Shown: positions 10,115 through 20,960 of the stretch, one piece after another
Position numbering within the stretch: the first letter of the stretch is position 1
Layout of the letters: every line of letters starts with the position of its first letter
Assembly (NCBI GenBank): GCA_964016985.1
Contig: OZ024830.1
Span: 60,434,104 to 60,498,103 of the forward strand
Length of the DNA: 64,000 nucleotides
Reading direction: 5' to 3'
DNA from: Anodontia alba
Lineage: Eukaryota; Mollusca; Bivalvia; Lucinida; Lucinidae
Notes under the pieces: generated by a model
Seen by the model: only the letters and a program-made list of their open reading frames with translations
What the model was told of the DNA's origin: nothing
Database searches by the model: none
Made by a program: the position numbers and the translations under genes

Positions 10115-10190
10115 TATAATGTAATTTCTATTTTGTGGTCCTTTGTAATGACTGAGCCCATCATTCTTGGATTTAAAAAAATATATATAT

Positions 10191-10475
10191 ACAGTAAAGA
10201 ATCCCGTAGATTTTATGGTAAATACTGGCAAATGGCTGCCAACGCCTTTTACTGTAAATTTTTACAGGGCCCCGTCGATTTTTTGCATGAATTACCTCGT
10301 AGGATGGGGTAAGGATGTGTAAGCTTAAAATATGGTGCGTTAGCTACTATGTCCTTCTACATTACCTACCTTGTCCTACACTGACCTACCATGTGTAATT
10401 ACCGGTATTACTGTAAATTATCTACAGGCGCCCGTAAAATTTACGGTACATGTACTGGCAGCCAGTTGCCAGACA
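10191..10475. mobile_element. inverted-repeat element with ACAGTAAA ends
   Basis: ACAGTAAAGAATCCCGTAGA and TTTTATGGTAAATACTGGCA have inverted partners in TGCCAGTA-type sequence near 10435-10470 (CCCGTAAAATTTACGG). A related piece is at 13390-13432 (ACCGTAAAATCTACGGGATC). Confidence 0.55.
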
Positions 10476-10500
10476 GACAGACAGATAGACAGACAAAACA
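10474..10500. repeat. (CAGA)n microsatellite
   Basis: GACAGACAGACAGATAGACA run at the right end of the preceding element. Confidence 0.8.
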
Positions 10501-10635
10501 TTTATTCTCTTAAGTCATTTGCATGTCATATAAGGAACAACATATCAACTTAAATGGTAGCTTAGGTGACAATTATACATATTAATTCGTTCTAAGTATC
10601 TTTCCGCTTAGCCTACTTTAATGGTAAACATAATG

Positions 10636-10968
10636 CAGTCGACTCTCGTTATCTCGAATTCCAAGGGACTCTCTGAAATATTTCGAGAGATCCGTACTTC
10701 GACATATCAGATTTGCAGAATTGGGGGAAAAACTAATTCGATTAACCACATTTAACAAATATATGTGTAACTGGACTCTTGAAGTTAGAGATATATTAAA
10801 AATATTGTGGAAAAGAGGAGAAATTGCTCCTTAAGAGCAATTTCTCCTCTTTTCCACAATATTCTTTTACCTGTTGTTAGATTTTCATGTTTAAGCAGGG
10901 ACAAGATTTTCACTTCGAGATAAGCGGTTATTCGAGATAAGCGAGTTCGAAATAGCGAGAGTCAACTG
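10636..10968. mobile_element. MITE family C, copy 1
   Basis: Ends CAGTCGACTCTCGTTATC and CGAGAGTCAACTG. Inner arms GAGATCCGTACTTCGACATA and TTCGAGATAAGCGG. Central palindrome GAGGAGAAATTGCTCC / GGAGCAATTTCTCCTC. The right flank is TA; the left flank is degenerate. The CTCGTTATCTCGAA ends are pogo/Tigger-like by memory of such termini. Confidence 0.85.
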
Positions 10969-11040
10969 TACATGTATGATTTGGTATCCTCGCTAGTATT
11001 GCGGTCAATGCCTTTAAGGGGGAGAATAATTATGCAGCTC

Positions 11041-12240
11041 TATAACACAAATGAAATTATGAATGTAGCAGTGCTACATATACTCAGTTTCACGTGATAC
11101 CTTCAAAGGCAATTTAAGGATGATAGTTAACTGCCACCACTTTCTGGGTGAGTTCAGCAGAAGACTGATTGGTAATATCTCCCAGTTCCAGAGAATAGTC
11201 CCCGACACACCATGCCAACCGCCACCTTTGGAGACGATTTGCATGGTAAGTCAGGACCCTCACCCCGCAGGAAAAGCAAGAGAGAAAACCGAAATGTCAT
11301 CCTACCAGCATAAGAAGCGTTGAGTGCACAATAAATATCTTATACCTGGTAATGTCCTCATAACTAGTGAGCCGGGACCCGGCAGAACATGCAGAGACAT
11401 GTGGTCTGGTGCCCAGAGTTAACTTCATCAACTCACTCAAGCCCAGCGGCCAATAAAAGGGACATAAGCAAACAGTGCAGACCCAGCTCAGGCGCCGCAG
11501 AATGCAGGATCCGATCATGGTCTACACTGTTTGCATAAAGCTCAGAAAAAAAAAAAAACACAAAACACGACAACTACGAAAATCAGCCAGCCACCCCTTA
11601 ATTAGGGAATGGACTTAATCAAATACTTAAGGTAGAAGAGTCCACTCGGCACGAATGGGTTAACCGGAATCGTATAAAAAGTAAAGTGAGGCACTAATTC
11701 GGCTCTGATTGGATGTGGCCCTCGATGTCGCTCTCCAGGCTCTGCCCGGTCTCGGTTAGATATTGCAAAAACATTTTTTATGACCAGACATATTTTCCAT
11801 TCGCAGCAACCACAATGCTGAGAATAAATAATTTAGCAATTTAAATAAATAGATGCCTAAATAAATAAACTAATAAATATCATATAGGCAGACCAAACTG
11901 ACACGTCGCTTTGACCCACAGGTCTACGCCCACCGCATAAACAGGAATGATGCTTACCGACGATCGCTCGAGGGCGATCGAGTATCTGCATTTAATAGAA
12001 TGCAGGATTTCAGACTACTGTGCTTAATTGTACAGTGTGCGTGTCCCCATGAGTATTAAACAAAGACAAGACAAAATATTTAGACGTAAACGTCTAAGTA
12101 CCGGCGCAAATTTTGTTCATGTTTACATAGAGATATGGGACAAGGGTATACTAAAGTTTAATAAATTTTCAATGTAACAGGTAAAATCGAACAATAATGT
12201 GACTTTTTTAACTTTCACTGCCACAGGCGATAATAATAGG
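11041..12240. other. no gene supported
   Basis: Contains an H hairpin (11468-11535), a poly(A) stretch near 11547, AT-rich AATAAATAAA sequence at 11820-11880 and a short GATCGCTCGAGGGCGATC palindrome at about 11963. A 67-codon ORF at 11120 ends within repeat-like sequence and has no supporting context. Confidence 0.4.
11468..11535. repeat. family H hairpin
   Basis: GCAAACAGTGCAGACCCAGC and ATGGTCTACACTGTTTGC are the two ends. The centre is imperfect (GGCGCCGCAGAATGC). Confidence 0.65.
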
Positions 12241-12243
12241 CTT

Positions 12244-12310
12244 TTGCAAACAGCATAGATCGAGATGAGACAATGCATAATAGCCGTCTCATCTGGATCT
12301 ACGTTGTTTG
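12244..12310. repeat. family H hairpin, diverged
   Basis: TTGCAAACAGCATAGATCGA pairs loosely with GGATCTACGTTGTTTGAC around GATGAGAC...GTCTCATC. D-like TGTCGTCTG sequence follows at 12387. Confidence 0.55.
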
Positions 12311-12521
12311 ACATTCCCGTCTTCCAACTTTACGTATAAACTTCTTTTCAAGCGATAGTTTGTTAAAAAAGAAAAGCAGACGACAATGTCGTCTGAAATT
12401 TGGCACCAAAAGAGTTAATGTTTGCTTTTATTAAGCTTTATGAAATTTCTTGATTGAAATGAAAATGAAATAGACATTAATCTGTTTACAACACAGTTTG
12501 TAATAAGATTTTTTTATATTT

Positions 12522-12551
12522 GCCGGGATCGTCACAAACCGACGATCCCGG
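12522..12551. repeat. short GC-rich hairpin
   Basis: CCGGGATCGTC and GACGATCCCGG separated by about 7 bases. A second hairpin GACCGGCGCG / CGCGCCGGTC lies at 12623-12647. No family was recognised and function is unknown. Confidence 0.6.
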
Positions 12552-12718
12552 AAAATACAAAAAGTCCTTAGTGAGCTAATCGAACACGCTCCCATATGTA
12601 AAAATCCAAAGCTATATTAAGAGACCGGCGCGATTCCCGCGCCGGTCAATTATCTAAAGCGACGGGTCAACCGGATTGATCAATTCAGACCATGTACACA
12701 ACAGTTCACTCATAAATA

Positions 12719-13049
12719 CAGTCGACTCTCGTTATCTCGAATTCCAAGGGACTCTCTGAAATACTTCGAGATATCCGTAGTTCGACATATCAGGTTTGCA
12801 GAATTGAGGAAAAAATAATTTGGTTAACCACATTTAACAAACTGATAGGTAATTGGACTTTTGAAGTTAGAGATATATTGAAAATATTGTGGAAAAGAGG
12901 AGAAATTGCTCCTTAGGAGCAATTTCTCCTCTTTTCTACAATATTTTCCATCTGTTGTTAGGTTTTCATGTATAGGCAGGGACCAGATTTTCATTTCGAG
13001 ATAAGCGGTTATTCGAGATAAGCGAGGTCGAGATAACGAGAGTTAACTG
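12719..13049. mobile_element. MITE family C, copy 2
   Basis: TA on both sides. Ends CAGTCGACTCTCGTTATC and CGAGAGTTAACTG. The central palindrome is as in copy 1. This is the clearest TA duplication of the family. Confidence 0.88.
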
Positions 13050-13289
13050 TAGTTGCAACTAGTCAAGTGAAAACAAAAGTCGTGCGAGCACAAGGATTTC
13101 AGACCACGCCTCGATATAAAAAAAAGATAGTAAAAGTAGAAAACATTTGTATGTGTCACGGATTACATAAATTTATTTCGACGGTTTCTCAATATTTCTA
13201 TTCTGCTACTCTGAAACTACAAACTTCTGTAATTAACCATTTGCATATTATCAAACCCAGTCCTGCTGAACCCGGATATAGCCCGCCTT

Positions 13290-13360
13290 TGTAAACAGTG
13301 CAGATCCAGATCAGTTGGCCTCTGAAGAAGCCGACCGATCCGGATCCGCACTGTTTGTCA
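13290..13360. repeat. family H hairpin
   Basis: TAAACAGTGCAGATCCAGAT and GGATCCGCACTGTTTGTC enclose a GGCCTCTGAAGAAGCC centre. It is preceded by CCTGCTGAACCCGGATATA, whose inverted form follows the copies at 19743 and 45607. Confidence 0.65.
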
Positions 13361-13541
13361 TTCAGCACATGAATCTGCATCAACAACCGTACCAGTATTT
13401 ACCGTAAAATCTACGGGATCTTTTTACAGTGATATGAGGGTCACGGATGAGACCTTATTGACCGAAACTAGCTAATCTTGACAAGAAAACTTGACATATC
13501 AACTGTTTAGTTCTGTAGGTATGTTCATCAGACCACTTTTA

Positions 13542-13821
13542 CATCACGAAAACACATCTATAAAATTTTGCCCCCCTTAAACCCCACTTTTATATTGTAA
13601 AACTGGGGTTTACATGGGTATACATTATTTTTCTTAATTTTGCTAAAAAAACATAGATTCTGGGTACTCGTTAGAACCGCCTCACAGAGGCGGTTCTTAC
13701 GAGTACCCACAATCTAAGTTTGAGCAGGAATATGAAAAATATCAGAATTTTGTATATGAAAATTTTCATTTGTTTGGTTGTAAAATATTCAATATATTTG
13801 AATAGGCGTGTTTTCGCGATA
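13542..13821 (-). mobile_element. MITE family A, copy 3
   Basis: Reverse orientation: CATCACGAAAACACATC, then CCTTAAACCCCACTTTTA, the core palindrome (13668-13713) and ATAGGCGTGTTTTCGCG. A 24-bp tandem array begins within a few bases of its right end. Confidence 0.85.
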
Positions 13822-13822
13822 T

Positions 13823-13977
13823 GTAGTACCAAAGGTACACTTTTAGGTAGTACCAAAGGTACACTTTTAGGTAGTACCAAATGTACACTTTTAGGCAGTA
13901 CACTTTTATGTAGTACCAAAGGTACACTTTTAGGTAGTACCAAAGGTACACTTTTAGGTAGTACCAAAGGTAGTCAT
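13823..13977. repeat. 24-bp minisatellite, about 6 units
   Basis: Unit GTAGTACCAAAGGTACACTT plus TTAG. One unit is shortened near 13894-13910. Open frames on both strands (GSTKGTLL and its antisense) follow from the period being divisible by 3 and are not treated as genes. Confidence 0.9.
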
Positions 13978-14091
13978 TATAGCGGAATTCTACTTATATA
14001 TTCGAACTAAATGAAACCAGTGTCAGCTGGGATTTTTTATTCTAATATGAGCAGGGCACAGCTTTCTTACAAGATTACATGTGTGCCCAGT

Positions 14092-14225
14092 GAAGACGAA
14101 GATCAGCCTACGCATCCGCGCACGTTGTTCAGTCTTCGCTATTCGCCTGAAGGCGCCTGGGATCTTTGTCTACCAACAAAGTACCATGTGAAGACTCTGA
14201 TCAGACTGGCTGATCTGTCTTCACT
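14092..14225. repeat. family J sequence, two partial hairpins
   Basis: GAAGACGAAGATCAGCCTAC, GCATCCGCGCACG, TCAGTCTTCGC and AAGACTCTGATCAGACTGGC show the J signature, but the arms are interrupted by unrelated bases. Confidence 0.5.
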
Positions 14226-14227
14226 GG

Positions 14228-14670
14228 GGATAAGGCTGGCACAATTAATCGGATAATCGAATAATTGATCGATAAATTCCACAAAAATGATTATCATTAC
14301 AGATTTGCTAATAATCGATCATTTGATTTCTGTGTCTGTTACTTTAAATTATTTACCCTTAATATTTAGACACTTCAACTCCTTTCCATACTTTGAACAA
14401 GTACTATTTACTACCCTCTGTCGTGTCTAAAATAGCTGACTGAGAGCAAAGTATAGACCCTGATGAGACGCCGCGTTTGCGGCGTCTCATCTGGGTCTAC
14501 ACTGTTTCCTCAGGCCTGTCTGATCGAATACATACAATAAAGTATAACATATGGCAAGAATCATGCTCAGACCGGTAAAATTATGACCAAATCTTCAGTG
14601 ATTACTAATCGATTATCGATCACAATGGCAGGTCTGATAATTGATTATCTTTTCAGCTCTGACTAGCCAG
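14228..14670. repeat. ATCGATTAT-rich inverted element with nested H hairpin
   Basis: The left part has ATTAATCGGATAATCGAATA and the right part ATCGATTATCGATCACAATG and TGATAATTGATTATC, giving loosely inverted halves. In the middle (14446-14508) lies a well-formed H hairpin: GACCCTGATGAGACGCCGCG and GCGGCGTCTCATCTGGGTC. Confidence 0.5.
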
Positions 14671-14773
14671 CCTTAACTGGAGGCACATGCAATCTTGTAG
14701 GAGATACTGTCCCCCGGCTCATTTGATAGACAACATGAGAAAATGTACCTTATCACTTGTATACAGCGAAGAC

Positions 14774-15027
14774 CATCACGAAAACATGCTTATATAATTT
14801 TGACCCCTTTAAACCCCACTTTTATATAGTAAAACAGTGGTATACATTATTTTTTCTTATTTCTGCTTAAAAACATAGATTGTGGGTATTCGTTAGAACC
14901 GCCTCGACGAGTACCCACAATCTATGTTTTGAGCAGAAATACGAAATTATCAGAATTTTTTATCTGAAAAGTTTCATTTTTTGATGGTAAAATTTTCAGT
15001 ATATTTGAATAGGTATGTTTTCGTAAT
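14774..15027 (-). mobile_element. MITE family A, copy 4, core half-deleted
   Basis: Ends CATCACGAAAACATGC and ATAGGTATGTTTTCGTAAT. The core reads TTCGTTAGAACCGCCTCGAC then GAGTACCCACAATC: the GGCGGTTCTAA part of the second arm is missing. It is the only A copy with a broken hairpin. Confidence 0.85.
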
Positions 15028-15179
15028 ACGTCAATATGTGCGTTAGCGCGTCTGATCAGTTTTCGCTGTCCACATGGAGAAGTTTTGGATCCTAAGCTGT
15101 CCACAAAATGTCAAAAGAACACCAATTAAATCAGTGGGTAAGCACTTGGTACATTCTATCACTTCGCCACTCATATGCG

Positions 15180-15615
15180 TTTACGGCCCAGCCCGGGTAA
15201 TTAAGTTTCCATAACGACATATAACTTGATTTTTTTAACCACAATGTTTTGATGATCAAATATCGCTAATGTACACGACCCGCCTCTTGTCAATTAATGT
15301 GTATACAAAATTTTATCAAAATACCCCATATTCTTAGGGCCTAAGGCGATTCAAGACATATGGCCATTTTCGCTAACTGTTTGGCATCGGCGTCCCTTCG
15401 GTCAATGAAAAGTGGTATTTGACAATTTCTTTGGTTAGATTTTGTCAATATTAATGTGTTTGCAGACTATTACTACAATGTAACAAATGAATGAAGACCT
15501 GCGGCGATTTCCGTACTTTCACATTTTGGTCTCGGCCTTACCTTGATCAATGAAAAGTGGCATATGACAAGTCCATTGGCTAGATCTTGTCGATATCTAT
15601 CAGTATGCCAAAAAT

Positions 15616-15653
<38 letters not shown>

Positions 15654-15790
15654 CAACGGTTTAAACGCTACGGCCATTGTCGCTAACTGACCACAGACAG
15701 ACAGACAAACAGACAAACGGTCTCACATGGTGATTATAGGGCACTTTTCGAAAGTCAACCTTTCAATCGGTTGACTTTTCTGCGGGTCGT
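15180..15790. repeat. degenerate ~180-bp repeats with poly(A) and CAGA runs
   Basis: GGTCAATGAAAAGTGG and ATCAATGAAAAGTGG, each followed by TTGG(C/T)TAGAT(C/T)TTGTC, mark two units (15399 and 15551). Poly(A) of about 33 lies at 15618-15650, then GACAGACAGACAAACAG and a TCAACC / GGTTGA foldback near 15755. The style matches the long-period arrays elsewhere in the window. Confidence 0.5.
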
Positions 15791-15904
15791 GCAATAAATT
15801 AAGATACCTTAAATATTGGGACACCTAACTTGTTACCATACTTCTCCTAATGTTTTAATAAGTCCATATTACGACCTGTTGATGTGTCTAAAAGACTGGA
15901 CGAG

Positions 15905-15965
15905 TAGCAAACAATGTGGACCCAGATCAGACGCCGGCGTCTGTTTTGGGTCTGCACTGTTGCAC
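15905..15965. repeat. family H hairpin
   Basis: GCAAACAATGTGGACCCAGA with GGGTCTGCACTGTTGCAC. The centre is ATCAGACGCCGGCGTCTG. Confidence 0.75.
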
Positions 15966-16527
15966 TCGCTTGTCTGTTCTAATACTTAGGATAAATACAT
16001 TTTTTTACTTCTCCACGAAAATTAATTATTAGATGGTCATTAGTCGTGCCTCATAGAGGCTTTATCAAAGTATCTAATAAATATAAACAATATACTTTTA
16101 TATGAAGAAATAAAAACCAACATCTTGGTATCCCTCTAACACGTGACCAAAAACTATGACTTCATTTTAACCCCTTAAGACATTGATTCATACTCCTGAA
16201 TCATATCCACCTATAAGTAACCAAACCCATTAAAAGCCCACTCATTGTTGCACACTTCATCTGCTCTTTCATTTTTAAACATTCAACCCTATTAACGTCA
16301 CTTTTACGCCACCCAAATATCCGAAGTTACGCCCAAAATGAAGCAATCATTATGAAGTATTTACAAGTTTACACCCATTATAATGCTTTTTATATAAAAT
16401 ATTACGGGTACATGTACTTTTCTCGAGGTTAATATATACTACACAACAAAAAAGTAGCATCCTTTTATTGCGGATGATTTCTGTCATGTCATGTTGTCGT
16501 GTTGACAGAGCGAAAACACGATAAATA
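15966..16527. other. AT-rich intergenic DNA, nothing recognised
   Basis: No coding signal, no family repeat and no strong secondary structure noticed. Confidence 0.35.
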
Positions 16528-16861
16528 CAGTCGAACCTCGTTATCTCGAACTCGCTTATTTCGAATTACTGCTTATCTCGAAGTGAAAATCTGGTCCCTG
16601 TTTTAACATGAAACTATGACATCAGGTAACAAAATAGTGTGGAAAAGAGGAGAAATTCTCCTTAGGAGCAATTTCTCCTCTTTTCCACATTATTTTATAT
16701 ATATATTTCTAACTTCAGGAGTCAAATTACATATTCATTTGCTAAATGTGATTGTTCAATTTATTGTTTTCCTCACTCTCTCAACTCTGATATGTCGAGG
16801 TACGGATATCTCGAAGTGTTTCAGTGAGTCCCTTGGAATTCGAGATAACGAGGGTCGACTG
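16528..16861. mobile_element. MITE family C, copy 3
   Basis: TA on both sides. Ends CAGTCGAACCTCGTTATC and GAGATAACGAGGGTCGACTG. The central palindrome has lost one base pair of its loop. It is inverted relative to copies 1 and 2. Confidence 0.87.
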
Positions 16862-16954
16862 TACAGGGCACCGGCATAACATTTTCGTACCCGTCAACAC
16901 GAACAGCACGAGTGTTGAAATAAACTGTCGCACTGGTGACCTACGAATGGCGAC

Positions 16955-17290
16955 CCGCACGAGAAGACGAAAACATTACAACACGACAGATGGCTTATTT
17001 TTCAAGACATGTTTACACCCCGCAAACACGTCAAGACGAAAACACGACAACACGACAGTTGGCTTATTTGTCATGTCGTGTTTCCGCCTCGCCAACACGA
17101 CAAGACGAAAACGCTACAGGAAGACAGATGGCTTATTTGTCATGTCGTGTTTCCGCCCCGCAAACATGTCAAGACGAAAACACGACATCACGACAGATGG
17201 CTTATTGTCATGTCGTGTTTCCGCTTCGCCAACACGACAAGACGAAAACACACACAACAGATGGCTTATTTGTCATGACACGACATGGTA
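16955..17290. repeat. ~71-bp minisatellite, about 5 units
   Basis: Units carry CAAGACGAAAACACGACA, GACAGATGGCTTATTTGTCA and TGTCGTGTTTCCGCC. Each unit contains inverted CACGACA / TGTCGTG, so it can fold on itself. Overlapping open frames in all three + frames are a by-product. Confidence 0.85.
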
Positions 17291-17814
17291 AAGTCAGCCA
17301 CTTTATGGTTTTCATTACACGTCTCAAAACTCAGAATGTAGCCACGTTGTGATGTGTTCACCCATAGAAAAGAACGTTTTGGTTTATATGGGCTGTAAAA
17401 TTTACAATTACGTTTCCATGGAAACACAATCACGGTTAATTCTTAAAGTTTCAAAGGTCAAACCATAAACTACGTAGTAAAACTTGGAGTCACACCAGAA
17501 TGAATGCATCTTTTAACTCTTTCACCCCTGAGTTTCTGAAGTGGACTCTTCCATCTTTGAATTTGGACACATCGATTATTGCAATCAGGGTATCAGTAAA
17601 AAACAAGAACCCAGTGGCAAAAAGTGTAGAACCAGGTGAGATCTCTGTTTGTAAAGTTACCTGTTTTCGCCAGCAGAGCTGAAATTGTTAAATGCATTGA
17701 TGTGACTCGAAACCTGCCTGAATAACAGCAACTTACCGTGTACGTTTCAGTGAAATAGTTTCTCCTCAAAGAATATTCCATCGATGATCAGGGCTGCTAT
17801 CAGACGTGCGAAGT
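17291..17814. repeat. dispersed repeat M, copy 1, and flanks
   Basis: 17515-17640 (CTCTTTCACCCCTGAG, GTGGACTCTTCCATCTTT, TTGGACACATCGATTATTG) is closely related to 18300-18500 and 37130-37410. No gene. Confidence 0.55.
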
Positions 17815-17902
17815 GATAGCGAATGTTTCCCCTAGATCCCTGTACCTAATGACGAGCGCCAACAGGAGCAGGGATCAAGGGCTAAAGATTCGCGAGTAAC
17901 TT
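17815..17902. repeat. hairpin with AATGACGAGCGCCAACAG loop (P), copy 1
   Basis: GCGAATGTTTCCCCTAGATC and GATCAAGGGCTAAAGATTCG are inverted. The loop CCTAATGACGAGCGCCAACA is nearly identical to the loop of a hairpin at 31015-31095. A conserved loop within diverged arms is unusual for these elements. Confidence 0.6.
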
Positions 17903-17904
17903 GC

Positions 17905-18290
17905 ACATTTGAACGCAGCCTTGGTACCTGACCATTGCTATGTTATAGATAGATTCCACACACATTTGAACGCAGCCCTGGTATCTGACGATTGCCATGT
18001 TATAGATAGATTCCACGCACATTTGAACGCAGCCCTGACCATTGCCATGTTATAGATAGATTCCACACACATTTGAACGCAGCCCTGGTACCTGACCATT
18101 GCCATGTTATAGATAGATTCCACGCATATTTGAACGCAGCCCTGACCATTGCCATGTTATAGATAGATTCCACACACATTTGAAGGCAGCCCTGGTACCT
18201 GACCATTGCCATGTTATAGATAGATTCCACGCACAGTTGAACGCAGCCTTGTTACCTGACCATTGTTATGTTGTAGATAGATTCCACGCA
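17905..18290. repeat. 57/49-bp alternating minisatellite, 7 units
   Basis: Unit CATTTGAACGCAGCCCTG, optional GTACCTG, ACCATTGCCATGTTATAG, ATAGATTCCACGC. The order of long (L, with GTACCTG-type insert) and short (S) units is L L S L S L L. Two minus-strand frames read through it (ESIYNMAMVR) and are not supported as genes. Confidence 0.85.
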
Positions 18291-18299
18291 CACCTGTCC

Positions 18300-18500
18300 G
18301 TGGGCGCTTAAACTCTTTCACCACAGAGTCTCTGTAATGGACTTTTCCATCTTTACATTTGGACACATCCATTGTTGCAAACAGGGATGCATGTCAAATA
18401 TCAAGAACAGAATGGCAAGCAGTGTAGATCCAGATGAGGTGGCTCGTCTACATAGTTTGCAAAGGTATCTATTTTGGTCTACAGAGCTGAAAGGGTTAAT
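18300..18500. repeat. dispersed repeat M, copy 2
   Basis: TGGACTTTTCCATCTTTAC, GGACACATCCATTGTTGCAA, an H-like segment at 18417-18464 (GCAAGCAGTGTAGATCCAGA) and CTACAGAGCTGAAAGGGTTA. CATTGTTGCAA is the undisturbed counterpart of the insertion site at 37182. Confidence 0.6.
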
Positions 18501-18669
18501 TGTAACGGAGTGCTAAGTAACGGATGTGAAAACATTGTCCTTGTAAAGCATCTCCAGTAACGCTTGGTGCGTTCAGGCACAGGGACCCTAACCACTATTC
18601 CTTCATTGTCAAACCACGGAATATATATAACGCACCTGACCATTCTGCTATATATATTTAAATATAATC

Positions 18670-18815
18670 AAAGTGTATGAAGTTGGCTTGGAGTTTGATG
18701 TATGGATTTTGGTATTCGATTTATTCCATAGTAGTAAAGTATAGTAAACTATGGTTGGGCAAGAATCGATAACCCAAGTTGTGAATCCCAAGCCAACTTC
18801 GCACACTCATATAAT
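18670..18815. repeat. inverted repeat
   Basis: GTGTATGAAGTTGGCTTGG pairs with CCAAGCCAACTTCGCACAC across ~100 bases of AT-rich loop that includes a smaller AGTATAGTAAACTATG fold. Confidence 0.6.
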
Positions 18816-18849
18816 CTGAGGTCTTTAATTATTTTCACCGAGCTACAGT

Positions 18850-18920
18850 TATTCTCTTTGTTCTCAGTTCATATAAACAGTTTGTTCTCAGTTCATATAA
18901 ACAGTTTGTTCTCAGTTCAA
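18850..18920. repeat. 24-bp tandem triplication
   Basis: GTTCTCAGTTCATATAAACA plus GTTT repeated, with the third unit diverging after GTTCTCAGTTCA. Confidence 0.9.
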
Positions 18921-19680
18921 GAAAGAGATAAATAAACGCAAGTTTCTGATCTGTGGTTGTGGCTATTCTTGGACATCATCTATACTATTCTCGACACCTG
19001 TGGCAATTTCTCTCAAGGTGTTTTTGGTCTCTGCCTTTAAACACAACGGGACGTTGTGAAGCTTTCTGTACCCGGTCCCACTTCTACTCTGGCGACATTA
19101 AATGGGGTAACCCCTGGCGAAAATGTTCTTGAGCCTAAACCTTTCCTTTAATGTTGAAAAAGCAGCTTAAACATTATCACCACTATTCATGTCCAGTTTG
19201 ACCACTGTAAATGATCAGATCAAGTTGGAGTGTCATTTCTACTTACCTTGCATTTACAGCACATGCAATCCTCGCACCGTTCAACAGAGCAAAAATGTTT
19301 TACGATATGGTTATATTATACGTGTATATACAGGCTTAACTGTTGCTGTAAATGAACCGTTGCCACTTATTTTTTTTTTCTAAATGCCTCTCTAAGTATA
19401 TACAAAGAAAATCAATGATCAGAAAAAATTCCAACACAAAAAGTGTTCGAACCTTTGTTCCCTAGATCCATAGCTGACCCTTAAACCTGTTGTTTGCACG
19501 TTCACTTAACTCTGACAGCAACAACAACAACAACAACAACAACAAAAAATTTGATCAACCCTTATTGGGGACTGCTCTTAACCCTTGTCATGGTGAATAA
19601 AATAAGATGCCGCGCCTCTTCTAATTGTCAGCCAATCAGATTATTTTGGCAAGATTGTTGCTATAAGATCATATACTGAT
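18921..19680. other. no gene; (CAA)n microsatellite
   Basis: A CAACAACAACAACAACAA run lies at about 19519-19545. No coding or family repeat recognised in the rest. Confidence 0.4.
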
Positions 19681-19743
19681 TGCAAACAGTGCAGATCCAG
19701 ATCAGTTCAGAAGCCAACTGACCTGGATCTACACTGTTTGCAA
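19681..19743. repeat. family H hairpin
   Basis: GCAAACAGTGCAGATCCAGA and CTGGATCTACACTGTTTGC pair fully. The centre is TCAGTTCAGAAGCCAACTGA. It is followed by ATCCGGGTTCAGCAGG, as after the copy at 45539-45607. Confidence 0.8.
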
Positions 19744-20029
19744 AGACAGCACATATCCGGGTTCAGCAGGCAAGAATTTGCTAGTTCTATTTTGTTCTTC
19801 CATTACGTCTTAACCTTCAAGGAGGACTCACAGACGGTGTACACTACTGTACACTCAGGGTTGCAGGACGAAGGCGTACAAGGAACCATTTTGAATTACC
19901 GTAGTGTGTGACTTTCCCTGCCTTCAGTTAACGTCCCTATCCGAAGGATGGCGCATTATTTTCATTTTATGCCTTCAAATGACGCGAAGGAAAGCGTGTT
20001 AGGACACCAAAAAATCCCTTGCTTAAGCC

Positions 20030-20100
20030 TGAGGTCGATCTTGGTACCTCTAGTTATATAGGCGAGTGCACTCACCATTGAGCTACCACGCTTCCGTCCC
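20030..20100 (-). other. tRNA-like relic (possible second SINE head)
   Basis: In reverse: GCGTGGTAGCTCAATGGTGA resembles a box A region (TAGCTCAATGG), then GAGTGCACTCGCC and ACCAAGATCGACCTC, which could be a damaged box B. It does not fold into an obvious cloverleaf. Low confidence. Confidence 0.3.
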
Positions 20101-20231
20101 TTTTCTGAAAAGTTTAATACCAGGAACCGACTTCTTGTCTGTAAAACTTGTCTTCCTTTGCAAAACGGTGGCAAAATCTTTATAATTGAGCCATCGCACG
20201 ACAAAACCTACAATAAGACTTGAGCGACCCG

Positions 20232-20285
20232 GGAAGACTCAGATCAGCCTGCGCATCCGCGCAGTCTGATCAGAGTCTTCGCTGA
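20232..20285. repeat. family J hairpin, perfect
   Basis: GAAGACTCAGATCAGCCTGC and GCAGTCTGATCAGAGTCTTC pair around GCATCCGCG. Confidence 0.8.
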
Positions 20286-20364
20286 TCGCAAGTGCCTTCT
20301 ACAACCTCCTGGCTGTCCAAAGGGGGGATAAACGAGAATCATTGCCATACTTGGCGGACGTACA

Positions 20365-20838
20365 GGCTGATCTGCGTCATTGCTGGTCACACAGGTCTTA
20401 TTATAAGTGTTGTCGTGTGCTGGCTGGCCACACAGGTCTTATTATAAGTGTTGTCGTGTGCTGGCTGGTCACACAGGTCTTATTATAAGTGTTGTCGTGT
20501 GCTGGCTGGTCACACAGGTCTTATTATAAGTGTCGTCGTGTGCTGGCTGGTCACACAGGTCTTATTATAAGTGTTGTCGTGTGCTGGCTGGTCACACAGG
20601 TCTTATTATAAGTGTTGTCGTGTGCTGGCTGGTCACACAGGTCTTATTATAAGTTTTGTCGTGTGCTGGCTGGTCACACAGGTCTTATTATAAGTGTTGT
20701 CGTGTGCTGGCTGGTCACACAGGTCTTATTATAAGTGTTGTCGTGTGCTGACTGGTCACACAGGTCTTATTATAAGTGTTGTCGTGTGCTGGCTGGTCAC
20801 ACAGGTCTTATTATAAGTGTTGTCGTGTGCTGGCTCAT
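20365..20838. repeat. 41-bp minisatellite, about 11 units
   Basis: Unit GCTGGTCACACAGGTCTTAT + TATAAGTGTTGTCGTGTGCT + G. Units are almost identical (single changes such as GTCGTCGTG, AGTTTTGTC, GACTGG), so the array is recent or homogenised. The period is not a multiple of 3 and no ORF results. Confidence 0.95.
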
Positions 20839-20875
20839 ATTTACTTGATACGCTTGGTAAATTGCCCGACATTTT

Positions 20876-20960
20876 TACATGGGAGACAACTTTTGTGACT
20901 TCCTGTATATTCAAATCCCTTCTGAAAAGGGGACTACTCTAAAAGGGACAACCCTCAAAT
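20876..20960. repeat. family K foldback, left half
   Basis: GGGAGACAACTTTTGTGACT, AATCCCTTCTGAAAAGGGGA and CTACTCTAAAAGGGACA match the left arm of K. The right arm is absent, and LINE sequence begins directly after. Confidence 0.6.

Noticed and set aside
13671..14010. Overlapping ORFs on both strands
   Set aside because: Produced by the 24-bp array and the MITE A palindrome.
16824..17352. Three overlapping + strand ORFs up to 155 codons
   Set aside because: The ~71-bp array is open in all frames; no frame is favoured.
20365..20838. Possible CRISPR-like array
   Set aside because: The 41-bp units are contiguous with no variable spacers; the context is eukaryotic.
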